A stretch of DNA of 64,000 nt from Anaeromyces robustus (lineage: Eukaryota; Neocallimastigomycota; Neocallimastigomycetes; Neocallimastigales; Neocallimastigaceae). This document shows, piece after piece, positions 1 through 16,215 of this stretch. Every line of letters begins with the position of its first letter. Position 1 is the stretch's first letter. The notes beneath the pieces were generated by a model that saw nothing but the letters and a program-made list of their open reading frames with translations, was not told where the DNA came from and ran no database searches. The stretch covers positions 1-64,000 of the forward strand of contig MCFG01000055.1 in assembly GCA_002104895.1 (NCBI GenBank), in the 5' to 3' direction. The position numbers and the translations under genes were made by a program.

Positions 1-309
1 AGAAGGTAAATTTTTAATTTTTTTTTTATTTTAATTTAAATAATATTAAAAAAAAAAAATAAGTTTAAATATAAAATATATTAAATAAATATTAAATATA
101 TATATATATTATAATATAAAAAAAAATTATTTTATTATAAAATTTTTGTTATGATAATATAGAGAAAGGCAGAAGATTCCGATGATGAAAAACCAAGAAA
201 GAAGGAAAAGAAGGAAAAGAAAGAAAAGAAGGATAAGAAGGATAAGAAAGATAAGAAAGAAAAGAAGAAGGAAAAGAAAGAAAAGAAAGAAAAGAAGGAA
301 AAAAATTAA
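1..309 (+). CDS. 3' end of a gene with a Lys/Glu/Asp-rich C-terminal tail (partial)
   Basis: The first five bases look like an exon end followed by a GTAAAT donor. The intron runs from about 6 to 162, and its acceptor is the TATAG at 158-162. The last exon, 163-309, stays open to TAA at 307-309. It encodes an acidic stretch (EDSDDE) followed by about 40 residues of KKEK/KKDK repeats. Tails of this type end snoRNP proteins such as NOP56, NOP58 and CBF5/dyskerin and several other nucleolar or RNA-binding proteins. That is general knowledge and does not identify this gene. Nothing of the catalytic or folded part lies in the window. The purine-rich composition stands out from the surrounding AT-rich DNA. 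Confidence 0.6.
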
Positions 310-1807
310 ATTAAATGATTAAAAAAAATTTTTTTTATTCTCACTTTAATTTCAAATGTTTTCAAAACAAAAGAACAATGCCATAATTTATAATCAAAAT
401 ATATTTATTAATTAAAATCTCTAATATTATTAATTTTTTTTTATTAATATAAAAAAAAAGAGAATTTTTATTTTTTTTAACACAATTTTTTTTTATTACA
501 ATTTTATATTTATATTTAATAATAATAATTTTTTTTTATTAGTAATATATACATTTTATTAAAATAATTTATATAAAGAGAAAAGAAAAAAAAAAAAAAT
601 AGTAATAATTAATAATTAAAAATAATAAAAAATAAAAAAGTTTTTTTTTTTTATTTATTTATTTAATTTATTTTTTAAATTATTTTTTATTATTGATATA
701 TATTTTTTTTCTAGAAACACATATTAAAAAAACCAAAAAAAAAAAAAAAAAAAAAATCTTTTCTCATTAAAATTATTTAATAACATAATTTTTTATTTTA
801 ACAAAAAAAATGAATATTTTTTTTTTCTTATAGACAAGTTAATAATATATTATATTATTTATGTTTTTTTTTTATATTTTAAAACACATAAAATAAATAA
901 AAAAAATATATATATAATAATTTAATTTAAATAATTTATTAATTATTATTTTTTATTATTATTATTATTATTATTTTTTTTTGGAGTTATAAATATAGTT
1001 GTATTATATATTTTTTACAATTTTACACATATATTTATATTGGTATAATTGTTTATTATATAAATATAAAATATAAAATTATTTATTAAATAATTTTATA
1101 ATCTTTATATAATATCTTTATATAATAAATTTAATAATTATTTATATCTTTATTATTTATTTGGAATATAAAATAAATAATAAATTATTTTGTTTTATGT
1201 CATATATAATTTTTTTTTTAATTTTTGAAATCTTAATAATGATTAATGATTAATGTTAATATTAAAATATTAAACGATAACAATAATAATATTATTGTTT
1301 ATTATGTTAGATATTATTATTATTATTATTATTATTTTATTATTTCTTTGTATTATTAATATTATTATTTTGTGTTGTATTATTAATATTAATTATAATG
1401 TTTATGATTAGTAATATAAAAGGTATATTATCATTATTATTATTTATCCGTTTTTATTTTTTTTTTTTTTTTTTTTTAAAAAAACAAAAGTTATAAAATT
1501 ATTATTATTATAATTATTACTGGTATTATTATTATTGGTATTGTTATTATTTCAAATATTATTATTGTTTATTATATACTAATAAAATTTGACTATTATT
1601 GACTATTTGACATTTTAGATGAAATATTAACTATTAAACATTAAAAAAAAATAAAAATAAAAATAAAAAATGATAGTATAAAAATTATACGTTTTATTAA
1701 GGAAAAAAGGAAAAGGTATAAAAAAAAATAAAAAATAAAAAAAAAATTAATAATTTTTTATAATTAATAAATTATAGAAATATTAAAGATATATTTATAT
1801 ATTAAAA

Positions 1808-1835
<28 letters not shown>
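310..1835. other. intergenic spacer between convergent genes
   Basis: Lies between the stop of the + strand Lys-rich gene and the stop of the - strand Josephin gene. It holds only homopolymer A/T runs, short TTA repeats and AT-rich DNA; I see no coding segment. Confidence 0.7.
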
Positions 1836-1840
<5 letters not shown>

Positions 1841-2416
1841 CCGCTTCTTTTGATAAAAATCGAACAGGTTTAACAAGTTTTGAATCTAAATTCCACCAAG
1901 GATATTCATTATTTTCATCTACTTCCATATCAATATTATTATTATTATTATTATAATTTGTGGTATCATCGTTAATGCTTTCTATTGTTGAACTATAATT
2001 ATCTTTATTAGGTTCCACTGAAATATTAGTTTTTGTTGTTATAGTTGTTGTTAATGAAGGTGAAGGTATTGCTGGTGGTTTATTATATATAGTAGTTGTT
2101 GTGGTAGTATTATTACTTTTAGTATTAGTAGTAGTAGATTCAATATTTTCCTTATCAATAGAATCATTAAAACTTTCTTTTGAAGATGGTGATAACGGTG
2201 ATGATGATAATTCAGGTTTAATTTTTGTTTCATGAATAACCATTTTAACTTCATCTTTATATATAGGTCTTAAAGTATACCAATGCTTATTAAAAACAGT
2301 ACCATTATTTCCTTTATTAATAATAATTCCATAAAGATTTTCTACATCTAAAAAATCAATTTCTATATATAGTATGTATATTAAAGATAAGATATATAAG
2401 TATATTTGTATATATT

Positions 2417-2501
<85 letters not shown>

Positions 2502-2558
2502 TTTAATAAGAATAATAAAATATTTAATAATAATATTTAATAAGAATAATAATAATAT

Positions 2559-2648
<90 letters not shown>

Positions 2649-2707
2649 TAATAAGAATAATAATAATATTTAATAATAATAATAATATTTAATAATAATA
2701 ATAATAT

Positions 2708-2755
<48 letters not shown>

Positions 2756-3582
2756 TTTAATAATAATAATAATATTTAATAATAGTGATAAAATAAAATG
2801 AATAATACATTATGAAAACAAAAAAAACTGAAAAAACAGAAAAAAAAAATTTAATTATCTTTCTAATTATTTTTTATATAGTTATATTTTATAATATATT
2901 TGTTAGGTTTTTTTATGAAATATTATACCATCTATATGCCTATTGTCAAACCATTTTATATCTTTTCCATGAGTATTTAATGCCCACATTATAACATTTA
3001 TATCATAATTCCCTATAGGACTGTTAAATAAATTGTTAATATTGAATGTATATTTAATTATATATAATAAAGGAAATAAAAATTAATAATTCTCATAAAT
3101 AATTTCTATATTTACAGTATACTTTTATGGCGGATAAATCTTGAATTACCTTCTTGTACTTTTAATAATTTACAAATATTATTCAGTTTATCAATAGTAA
3201 ATTCTTCTTTTTGAAACTATTGTAAATATTATTTATATGATAAATTTTCATTTAAAAATATAATTAAAATATAAAGTATTATAAAATTATTATCTTGTAT
3301 TTTGTATGATATATAATAGTTCCATTTTATTCATATATTTATATTATAACTAGTTATGTTGAAATTTACCAAATTATTTAGGGAATGCTTATTATAAATT
3401 ATAATATATATATAATAAATGTTAATAATATTTTAATAAATAAATATAATATTTTGAAACGAAAAAAAAAAAAATAAATTATTTTCATTTACTTTAGCAC
3501 AATATCCCAAATGTTGCTTTTCATGATAAATATAACCGAAAACAATGTTTTTTAAATTGTTATTGTTACTTTTAAAATACAT
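1836..3582 (-). CDS. Josephin-domain deubiquitinase with low-complexity insertion (5 exons, 275 aa)
   Basis: Exons on the - strand: 3582-3493, 3387-3370 (18 nt), 3216-3116, 3020-2929 and 2362-1836; 828 nt in all, 275 residues. Exons 1-3 join to give IYHEKQ..YCAKHSLNNL, the Josephin cysteine-box signature (ataxin-3 and JOSD families: YHEKQ..LCA.H.LNN). Cys28 is the expected nucleophile, His127 (HWYTLR) the general base and Asn258 (WWNLDSKL) the third triad member. Josephins cleave ubiquitin chains in cytosol or nucleus. Between His127 and Asn258, roughly residues 139-253 are a Ser/Thr/Asn-rich, acidic insert; in ataxin-3 these two residues are only about 15 apart. No ataxin-3-like UIM or polyQ tail is seen. 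Intron 4 (2363-2928) is mostly (AAT)n. The start is the only in-frame ATG of exon 1. Confidence 0.85.
2418..2790. repeat. (AAT)n tract inside intron 4 of the Josephin gene
   Basis: Long interrupted AAT array with periodic AATATTTAATAAGAAT interruptions. It fills most of the 566-bp intron. Confidence 0.9.
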
Positions 3583-7350
<3,768 letters not shown>

Positions 7351-8612
7351 TTTTACTTTATAATAAATAGTATATATTATAAAATATATATATAAAAATC
7401 TATATTATTTTTTTTATATGATTTAAATGTTTTGTTATATATATATGTATATATATATTAAAGATTATTTTTCTTAATTATTTTTAATGTTTTTTCGATA
7501 TATAAAATTTGGATATATATCTTAATATATATCAAAATTTCTATCTTTGTATATATATTACACTTTTTTTCCCTTTTTTATTTTCCTTTTGTTTTCTATT
7601 TTATTTTTATTTTTACTTCGTTATAAATCTTGTATTATAAATATTATATAATATAGAAATGTAGATGTTTAATTTTATATGATATTTAATATAAATGAAG
7701 ATTTTAATACTATTATTTACTTTTACTGAATAATAGTTTAATGGTTTAAATGATATGAAAATTAATTAATGAAATTTATTTATTATTAATATTATTGTTG
7801 TTAATAATGATATTTTAAATAAATCTTTTTTTTTTTTTTTTTTTTTTTTTGGTTCGTTTATTAAAGTTTATTAAATATCCTTTCATATAATTAAATTAAA
7901 CATTTTTATTAAAAGTAAATTTTATATTAATTATTAGATTTTTATATTTTTTATGAATTTTTTGAGAGAATTATAAATAATGAATAATAAATAAGAAGAA
8001 AAATAAATAAAAAGGAATTATTTATAAAACTTATTATATAAAAGAATAATAAGAATAATAAGATATTTAAATGCTTAGTAATGTATTTAAAACAAAGGTT
8101 TAAACGGTTATAATAATTATAGGTATGTAATAATATTTTCTGTATTTTTTATTATTATTATTATTATTATTATTTAATAAAATAAAATTATTTTAATTAA
8201 TAATTATAGATTAATTAATATTATTAATTATGTATTATCATTTAATTTAATAAGTATATATTTATATATATTATTTTTTAAATCAAATCGATAATAAATA
8301 ATAATAAATAATAAATCATAAATAATATTAAATAAATAAATAATAAATAATAATATTTTTATTAAAATAGGTTAGGCATTTTTTTTTTATTAGCTGTCAT
8401 ATTTAATTAATAGGAATTGCTCCACATTTTTTCAACATTTTTTCTTAATGATTATATAACAAGTTTTAACCAATAAAAATCTTTATTAAATGCGGCTTGT
8501 ATATTATAAGACAGATGAAAGATGTATTGCAAAACTATTTTATATACAAATAATAAGTTTTTATTATGGCTTTATTATAATATAAAGATAATTAAATAAT
8601 TAATTAATAAAT

Positions 8613-8939
<327 letters not shown>

Positions 8940-9551
8940 TAATAGGTAAATACGATTAAAGTTCTAAGTTCTCTTTTATTATTATTATTTACCAATGAAA
9001 CATTGCAAGTATAACAATTAAAAACTAGATTATTAGTATTATGGTAAAACATGTAATAATTTTGATGTATATAATTTAAAACTAATATTATACATGCTTT
9101 TTAAAATTAATATTTATGTATTTATTTTGATATTTGTTTAGTAGTAGAAAAATAAGTATATAATAATATTTTCATTTTATCTTTTTAAAATTTAAAATTT
9201 AAATAATAGTCAAAAAGTATTAATATACGTATTTAAAAGTGAAATCGTTTATTATGCTTTTATTATCTTTTTTTCTTTTAATACTTTTTTCTTTTTTTTT
9301 TTTTTTAATTATTTTTTGTAGGATATATTTTATTTTTTTTTTATTTTTTTTTAATTGCTATTATTATTATTTTAAACATTTATTATTAGATTAAATTAAA
9401 TTTTAATATTTTTTATTCTTCTAAATAGTTATTTAGGTGTATTTGAATATTAATTGAAATAAGGAAGAAAAGAAAAAAATAAGTTTTAAGGTTTATCTTT
9501 TTTTTTTTTTTATAGCAATCTTTTATATATAAAAAACTTTAAAAATGATAA

Positions 9552-9646
9552 AATTGTCTAAATTATTTTAATAATTATTTATACTTAATTCTTTTAAAAT
9601 TTAAAAATATATATAATAAATAATTATTAAAACAATTTAGACAAGT
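9552..9646. repeat. 30-bp inverted repeat (hairpin)
   Basis: Left arm 9552-9581 and right arm 9617-9646 match at 28 of 30 positions around a 35-bp loop; both contain the sequence pair TGTCTAAATT / AATTTAGACA. Confidence 0.8.
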
Positions 9647-9670
9647 CAAATATTATATATAATTTAGTTG

Positions 9671-9764
9671 AAAAATAAAAATTATAAAAGCGGAATTTTT
9701 TCCATTTAATTCTATTATTTTAAAAGTTTAAAAATATTATAAACTCTTTATAATTTTTATTTTT
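9671..9764. repeat. short inverted repeat next to the 9552 hairpin
   Basis: The arm at 9671-9690 (AAAAATAAAAATTATAAAAG) is mirrored at 9746-9764 with one base missing. Confidence 0.6.
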
Positions 9765-10004
9765 ATTATAAAATTATATTAAGTTTATTATTATTATTAT
9801 TATTTTTATTATTATTATTTTTATTTTTTTTTATTAGAAACATATAATCATGAAGGATTTCTAATTATTATTTATAATATTTTTAATATTTTCATTTATC
9901 ATAATTGATTGATTCATTTATTAGCATTATTTTTTACATCTGTTCATGTTTACTACAACTAGATTTATTGAGATAAAAAAAAATATAATTATAAAAATTT
10001 TGTT

Positions 10005-10062
10005 AAGTAATGAAAATCATATGAAACAAAAAAGTTTTTGTTTCATATTGTTTTTATTACTT
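10005..10062. repeat. 28-bp inverted repeat with 2-bp loop
   Basis: Left arm 10005-10032 and right arm 10035-10062 pair at about 25 of 28 positions around the ATGAAACAAAAA core. This would be a tight hairpin or cruciform. Confidence 0.75.
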
Positions 10063-10080
10063 AAAAAAAAAGTTTTGAAA

Positions 10081-10160
10081 CAAAATTTTTAAAAATTAAT
10101 ACAAAATTTTTAAAAATTAATACAAAAGATTTTAAAATTAATACAAAAGATTTTGTCTCA
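10081..10160. repeat. 21-bp tandem repeat, about 3.5 copies
   Basis: The unit is ACAAAATTTTTAAAAATTAAT with a variant ACAAAAGATTTTAAAATTAAT in the later copies. Confidence 0.8.
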
Positions 10161-11757
10161 AAAAAAAAAAAAAAGCAACCTTTTTTTTTTTTTCAATTTT
10201 TTACAGTAATAAAATTAATTATAATATGGATTAAACATTATTATATTAATAGAAGTAACTTTTGCTAATTATAATTAAAAAGTTTAAATATTAGTTAAAG
10301 AATATATTTATATTATATTAATAAAAAACTAACTTTTTATTATTGATTTGAAATATTTTTTAAATCAAAGTAAAATTATATAATATATTTTGAAGACAAT
10401 TATAACATATAATTTTTTGAAATATTTATAAAAACAAAAGACAATTAGATATATATCATAGAGATTTCTGAAATATAATATATATATATATATATAAAGA
10501 GATAATGATAAAATAAAGTTTAATTATTAGTAAATTTTATATAAAATTTATTATTAATAAAAAATATTTAGATATTTTATAGTTTTCTTTGATTTTTTGT
10601 ATTTCATATTTTTTATATTTATTTATTTATTATTATTACTAGTTTTAAGAATATATATATATTTTCTTCATTCATTTGATAATAATTTTTCTATTGTATT
10701 ATTATATTGTGATAATGTACGGAATAATTTTTTTTTAGAAATCATTTAAAAAATTGAATAAATTTAATAGATTATATAAAAAATTATGTAATAAATAAAA
10801 TGTTATTTTTTTATTAATTCAAAAGTATTGTCTTTAAATCAGTAGTATTGGTATTGTCTTTTTAGTTTTTTTTTAAAAGTTATTTATAAATATATATAAA
10901 TATATATATAAAAAAATTCATATTAAGAAAAAAAGAAAAAAAGAATAAAAAGTTTAATTATTATTTTTATATATATATAACAAGAAAGTTAAAATAAAAT
11001 AATAACAAAAATTTAAATTCTATTTATTAAAAAAAGAAAATAAAAAAATAAAAAAAATTAATATTTAATATTTATTCATTAATAAATGCTTATTTTAATG
11101 TATTGCTTATTATTATTTTTTTAATTATTTATGCTTAATTTTAAGTTTTTTTGTTTTTTTTTTAAAAAAAATATTTTTTCCACTACAATTTGTAAATATT
11201 TAAAAACCTTTTTTTTTTAACTTTTTTTTTTATCTTTAAATTTTATAAAAAATATAAGAAAAAAATTTTTTTTTTTATCTTCAAATTTTATAAAAAATAT
11301 AAGAAAAAAAAAATTTTTTTTTTTTTTAAAATTGGAGAAATAAATCAAATTTTAAAAGTTTGTATATATATATAAAAATACTTTTAAATGTAAATAATTA
11401 AACAAACCAAGTATTTAATAATTTATTTTTAGTTTAATGTTTTATTTCATTTATAATTTTTTACAATAACCTCTCTGATAAAATAATTTTATCTTTTTTA
11501 TTATATATATTTTATATTTATAGTAAATAGATTAATATGAAATAAAATTTATTATGAAATAGATATATATAAAAGATAAATTTTCATCCGTAAAAAATAG
11601 ATAAATAAAAAAAAAAATATATTTTATTAATATATATAATATAAATAAAAAAATATATCTTTATATATACAATTGAATCTATATAAATTTAATATTTTTT
11701 TTTTTTTTCATTTTAAATATTCATTTATTAATTAATAAATATCATTATTATTAAAAA

Positions 11758-14700
11758 ATGTATTATAATCTCATATTAGTATTAATATTATTCCTGTCAT
11801 ATATATGTAAATAAAATACAGTTTTAACAAATATATAATATATAATAAATATAAAAAATATAATATTAAATTATTAGTATTTTTTATCTAATGAAAATAA
11901 TAAAAAAATTTTTTTTATAAAAAAATTTATATATATATATATATTTTAAAAATAAGATTATGTCAAAAGTATTCATCTAAATTCCATTGTGTTTGAATAT
12001 TATGATACAGGATTACACTCACAATTAACTAATGATTTTAATGAATATTCAATTAAAAATAATTTAAATATTACATTGGAGTTAACTATGTTCACAAATG
12101 CAAATTCAACCGTTTTAGCTAATGGAGATAGAGTTACTATTCAATCCTTATTATCAAATAGATCAAAAAAATATGATATATATTTATATATATTGACTCA
12201 TGCACCAGAATACGCTGAACATTTAATGGATTTAAAAGATTATATTTCTCCAGACGTAATTAAGATGTATTCTTCAGAAGTTTTTAATAAAACATGTTAT
12301 ATTAATGATAGATTGATTGGATTTGTAAGTGTTTTGGTTTTATATATATATATATATATTTTAATATCATTATATATTTAGTATTTCATTTTATAGTATT
12401 TATATTATATTGTATATAAATTTTATCAGTAATTTTTTAAAATAAATTTTAAAATTAATATATTTACATTATAAATATTTTACTAATAAATTTTAATCTA
12501 TTAATATTTATATAATCATCATATAATATATACATATATACATATATGATTATTAATAAATAATAATTTATTAAATAAAATGAAAAAAAATTTATTTATT
12601 TACCTTTTACTTATTTTATATATAATTATAATTATCTTTTGTTTTATTTATACATAATAATTATTGTAATATATTTTACTTTTATTTATTATATTTTATT
12701 ATTTAACCATACTTTTTAATGTTTTATAATTCTATTATTTGCTATAATATTTCATTTATATATTTATTAAATCAATAAATATTTAATATACATATATATA
12801 TATGTATATGTATTATATGTATGTAAATATGTAAAAAAAGCCAATAAATTTTTCTTTTTCTGTTTTATATTCTAATGAAAAATTATTAAATAAATATAAT
12901 TGTACTATACCAGAAACTTGGGATGATTTCTTGGATACTTTAAAATTAATTACAAAAGAAGAAAGAAATCCTATTAATAATAATAATATATCAGGTTATA
13001 CTGGTCTATTTGGAGGTAAATGAAAAAGACAATAAATATTAATTAGTAAATAGATAAATTATTTTATATGTTTTTTTTTTATTATTTTTTTATTATTTTT
13101 TTATAATAAATATATATATTTATATTCTTTTTTGATTACTATTATTTTTAAAATAAATTATGAAAGATGATGAAGGTGGATCAAATACCATTTATGAAAT
13201 GCTTTATTCTTATCGAAAATCAGAGGAATTACCTTATCCAGATTTACATAGTCCTGAAGCAAAGAATAGTTTAGAAATGTTAAAAAAAATATTTAATGAA
13301 ATTTCTTCAAGTAAGATATATAATTATTGTTTATTGAAATATATATTAATCCAAAAAATAAAATTAGATAGACTTTTTTTTTTTAATATATATATTATTT
13401 TTTTTTATATTTTGAAATTTTAATATATATATATATATATAAATATTTTTAAATTTTTTTTTACATCTTTTATTATTAATATATAAAATATATATTAATA
13501 AAATATGTATGAATTATTTTATTATTATTTTTTTTTAAATAAATAAAAATAAAATAGATGATGATTTTTTAACTAATGATGGAGTTATTGCCAGCAAATA
13601 TTATAGTGGAAGAGATTTATTTTTAAAATATTGGTATATGGCTGATGATAGTAAAGCATTTAAGAAAACACCATTACCTGGTTGGAAAAAAGGAATATCA
13701 GCTTCTTCTTTAGGTGGAACAAATATTGGTATAAGCATGTATAGTGATGAAGAGAAAAAAAAAGCAGCAATTGAAGTAGTGAAATTTATGATTTCAAAAG
13801 AAGAACAAAAAAGAATTGTTATGAAACAAAAAAATTTAATGGGCATAAGGGAATTGTATGATGATGAAGAAGTTTGTTCCAAAGTAGATTGTGAATTAAT
13901 GAAAAATGTTCAGTTATTTACTAGATATCATCATGAAAGAAAAGATTATGTTGACTATTCAAATAAATTAAGATCTTATGTTTTTGATTATTTATTTGGT
14001 GATAAATCGGTATCTGAAGTTTTAACTACAGTGGATGATATGACTAAAATTTATACTATATCTTTAAATACAGATGATTCTAGTTATGGTTTAATTACTT
14101 TTATTATTTTAATTATATTATCAGTATTAGTGGTAATAACTTTCCTATTAATAAATATGGAAAGATTTAAACCATTTTTCACATTTTTACCAAATAGTTA
14201 TTGGCATTTTATATTGTTGGGAATATTATGTCATATTAGTTCAAGTTATACAGATTATGATGAAGTTCTTTCTTATAAATATCATATTAAAATATTTTTA
14301 TATTGTATTGGATTTACTTTTATTTTCGTACCATTACTCTTCAAATTAATAGTTAATTTCCCTGAAAAAAATGATAAGTCCAAATGGATTTCAGAACATA
14401 AATATTTATTTATTTTAGTCTTTTTATTGATAGATGTAGTATTAAATTTAATTAATATTGGTTCGACCTATAATATTAAAACTAAAATTCCAGGAAATGG
14501 AAAGATGTATAATGAATATAAAATAACAGGAACATTTTCAAAATTTATGATAATTTTATTTGTTGCTATTAAATCACTTATTATATTGGCCATCCTATTT
14601 TTGATTTTTATTGAATGGAATATTGAAGAAACTATATATGATCTTCGATTTTCAGTTTCCGCTATTTATATTGATTTAATTTCTATTATTATAATGATTA

Positions 14701-15074
14701 CTATGGAATATATTAAACTCAATAATTATCTTACTTATAAATTAATAAGTCAAATATTTTTCATTATTTTTAATCTTTCAAATTATATTTTCTTTATCTG
14801 TATAAGATTAATTCTTTCATTCTTTAAAGAGAAAGAAAGTGAATCGAAATATATTTCTAAACATAAAATAACTTGTAATAATAATATTAACAACAATTCT
14901 TCAATAACTCGAACAACAAGATCCTCTATTTCAAATCAAAGTTCACCAACAAAGAGTTATTCAAAACTTATTAGTTATCATTATCGAACATGTATTATAG
15001 ATAGTAATATTAAAAATTGTAGTTCTTCTAACTGTACAGTTACAAATAATAATCTAACCGGTACATTATCATAA
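11758..15074 (+). CDS. class C GPCR-like receptor A with type II solute-binding ectodomain (5 exons, 750 aa)
   Basis: Exons: 11758-11806, 11957-12324, 12841-13015, 13167-13310 and 13558-15074; total 2253 nt. Exon 1 encodes a short hydrophobic signal peptide (MYYNLILVLILFLSYI). Residues about 17-415 resemble extracellular solute-binding protein family 1: a first lobe, the hinge segment FSFSVLYSNEKLLNKYNCTIPETWDDFL (typical of maltose/oligosaccharide binders), then PGWKKGIS..LGGTNIGIS. Seven hydrophobic segments cover about 423-667, followed by a Ser/Asn/Thr-rich cytoplasmic tail. This architecture is a class C (GABA-B-like) receptor in which the ligand domain is a periplasmic-binding fold. Ligand unknown. 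Introns follow GT-AG and keep the frame. The last exon is the same length (1517 nt) as that of receptor C, and its 7TM part is nearly identical to it. Confidence 0.88.
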
Positions 15075-16215
15075 ATCATTAATAAAACTCATAATTTATT
15101 GACTGTTAAATATCTCTATATATAAATAGTTTTTTTTGACAATTATTTATATGTATATAATGTATGATTTCTTTTGTAAATAATGAATATATTAGTTATA
15201 GAAAAAAAAATCAACTTCCAAAAAAGTAGTAAAATAATAATAGACATATTATTATATATGATTTTATATATAATTAAGATTTAAATTAATGGAAATAATA
15301 ATTTTTTTTGAATAAAAACAAATATATATATATATATACATCTAAGTATTTAAATAAAAATAAGTCAATAATTATTAAATAATAAAATAAAAAAGTTTAA
15401 AATATATAAAACTAAATTAAAGTATAAAAAATATATGTATTATGTAATATCTTTTGTTACTTTTTTTTTTTTTACCTTTAATTTGTAAATCTTTTATTTA
15501 TATTCATTTTAGTTTGAAGAATAAAAAAAATTAATAAATATAAAATTTTTTTATATGTATTACAACAAAAAAATTTATTACTTTTATCATACATTTAATA
15601 AACTTTATTTTTTTGATAAATTTTAAATTGTTAAAATATTTTAATTTTTTAATCTATTTTTTTTTTTTTTTTAATTATTTTTTCTTTTAATTCATTTCTT
15701 TTCACTAAAATGAAATAATAATTTATAATTATTATATATATATAATTATTTTTTTAAAGTAATCAGTAACTAATTTATTATATACTAACAAAAATTGTAT
15801 TAGAATATCATAATATAATTAAATATTTATTTTATTTCAATTATTATAATTGATTTTTAAATTTTTTTTTTTTTTTTTAATATTTTTATTCGTTACTAAT
15901 TTTTAATTTTTGATAGAAAAAAATAAAATAATTAAAAAACATTTTTTAATAATTTTATTGAATTATTTTTAAAGTTTATTTTTTTTATTTTTCTTTCTTT
16001 AGCTTTTTCATTTAATTATTTTTATTATTTTTATTATTTTTATTATTTTTATTATTTTTATTATTTTTATTCGTATTTTTATATTTATTTTTATATTTTT
16101 AAATATATTGATTTTTATCTTGATTTATTCTATTTTTTTTTTTTTTTTTTTAAAATGAAGTAACAATATATTTAACCAATTATTAATTTTTTTTATATTA
16201 TTCAATTAGTAAAAA
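15075..16215. other. spacer and promoter of receptor B
   Basis: AT-rich with poly-T runs. A ~10-bp TTTTTATTAT unit is repeated about six times near 16012-16070. No coding segment seen. Confidence 0.7.

Noticed and set aside
13601-13882. Antisense frame over receptor A
   Set aside because: Shadow of the receptor coding frame, which has clear homology.
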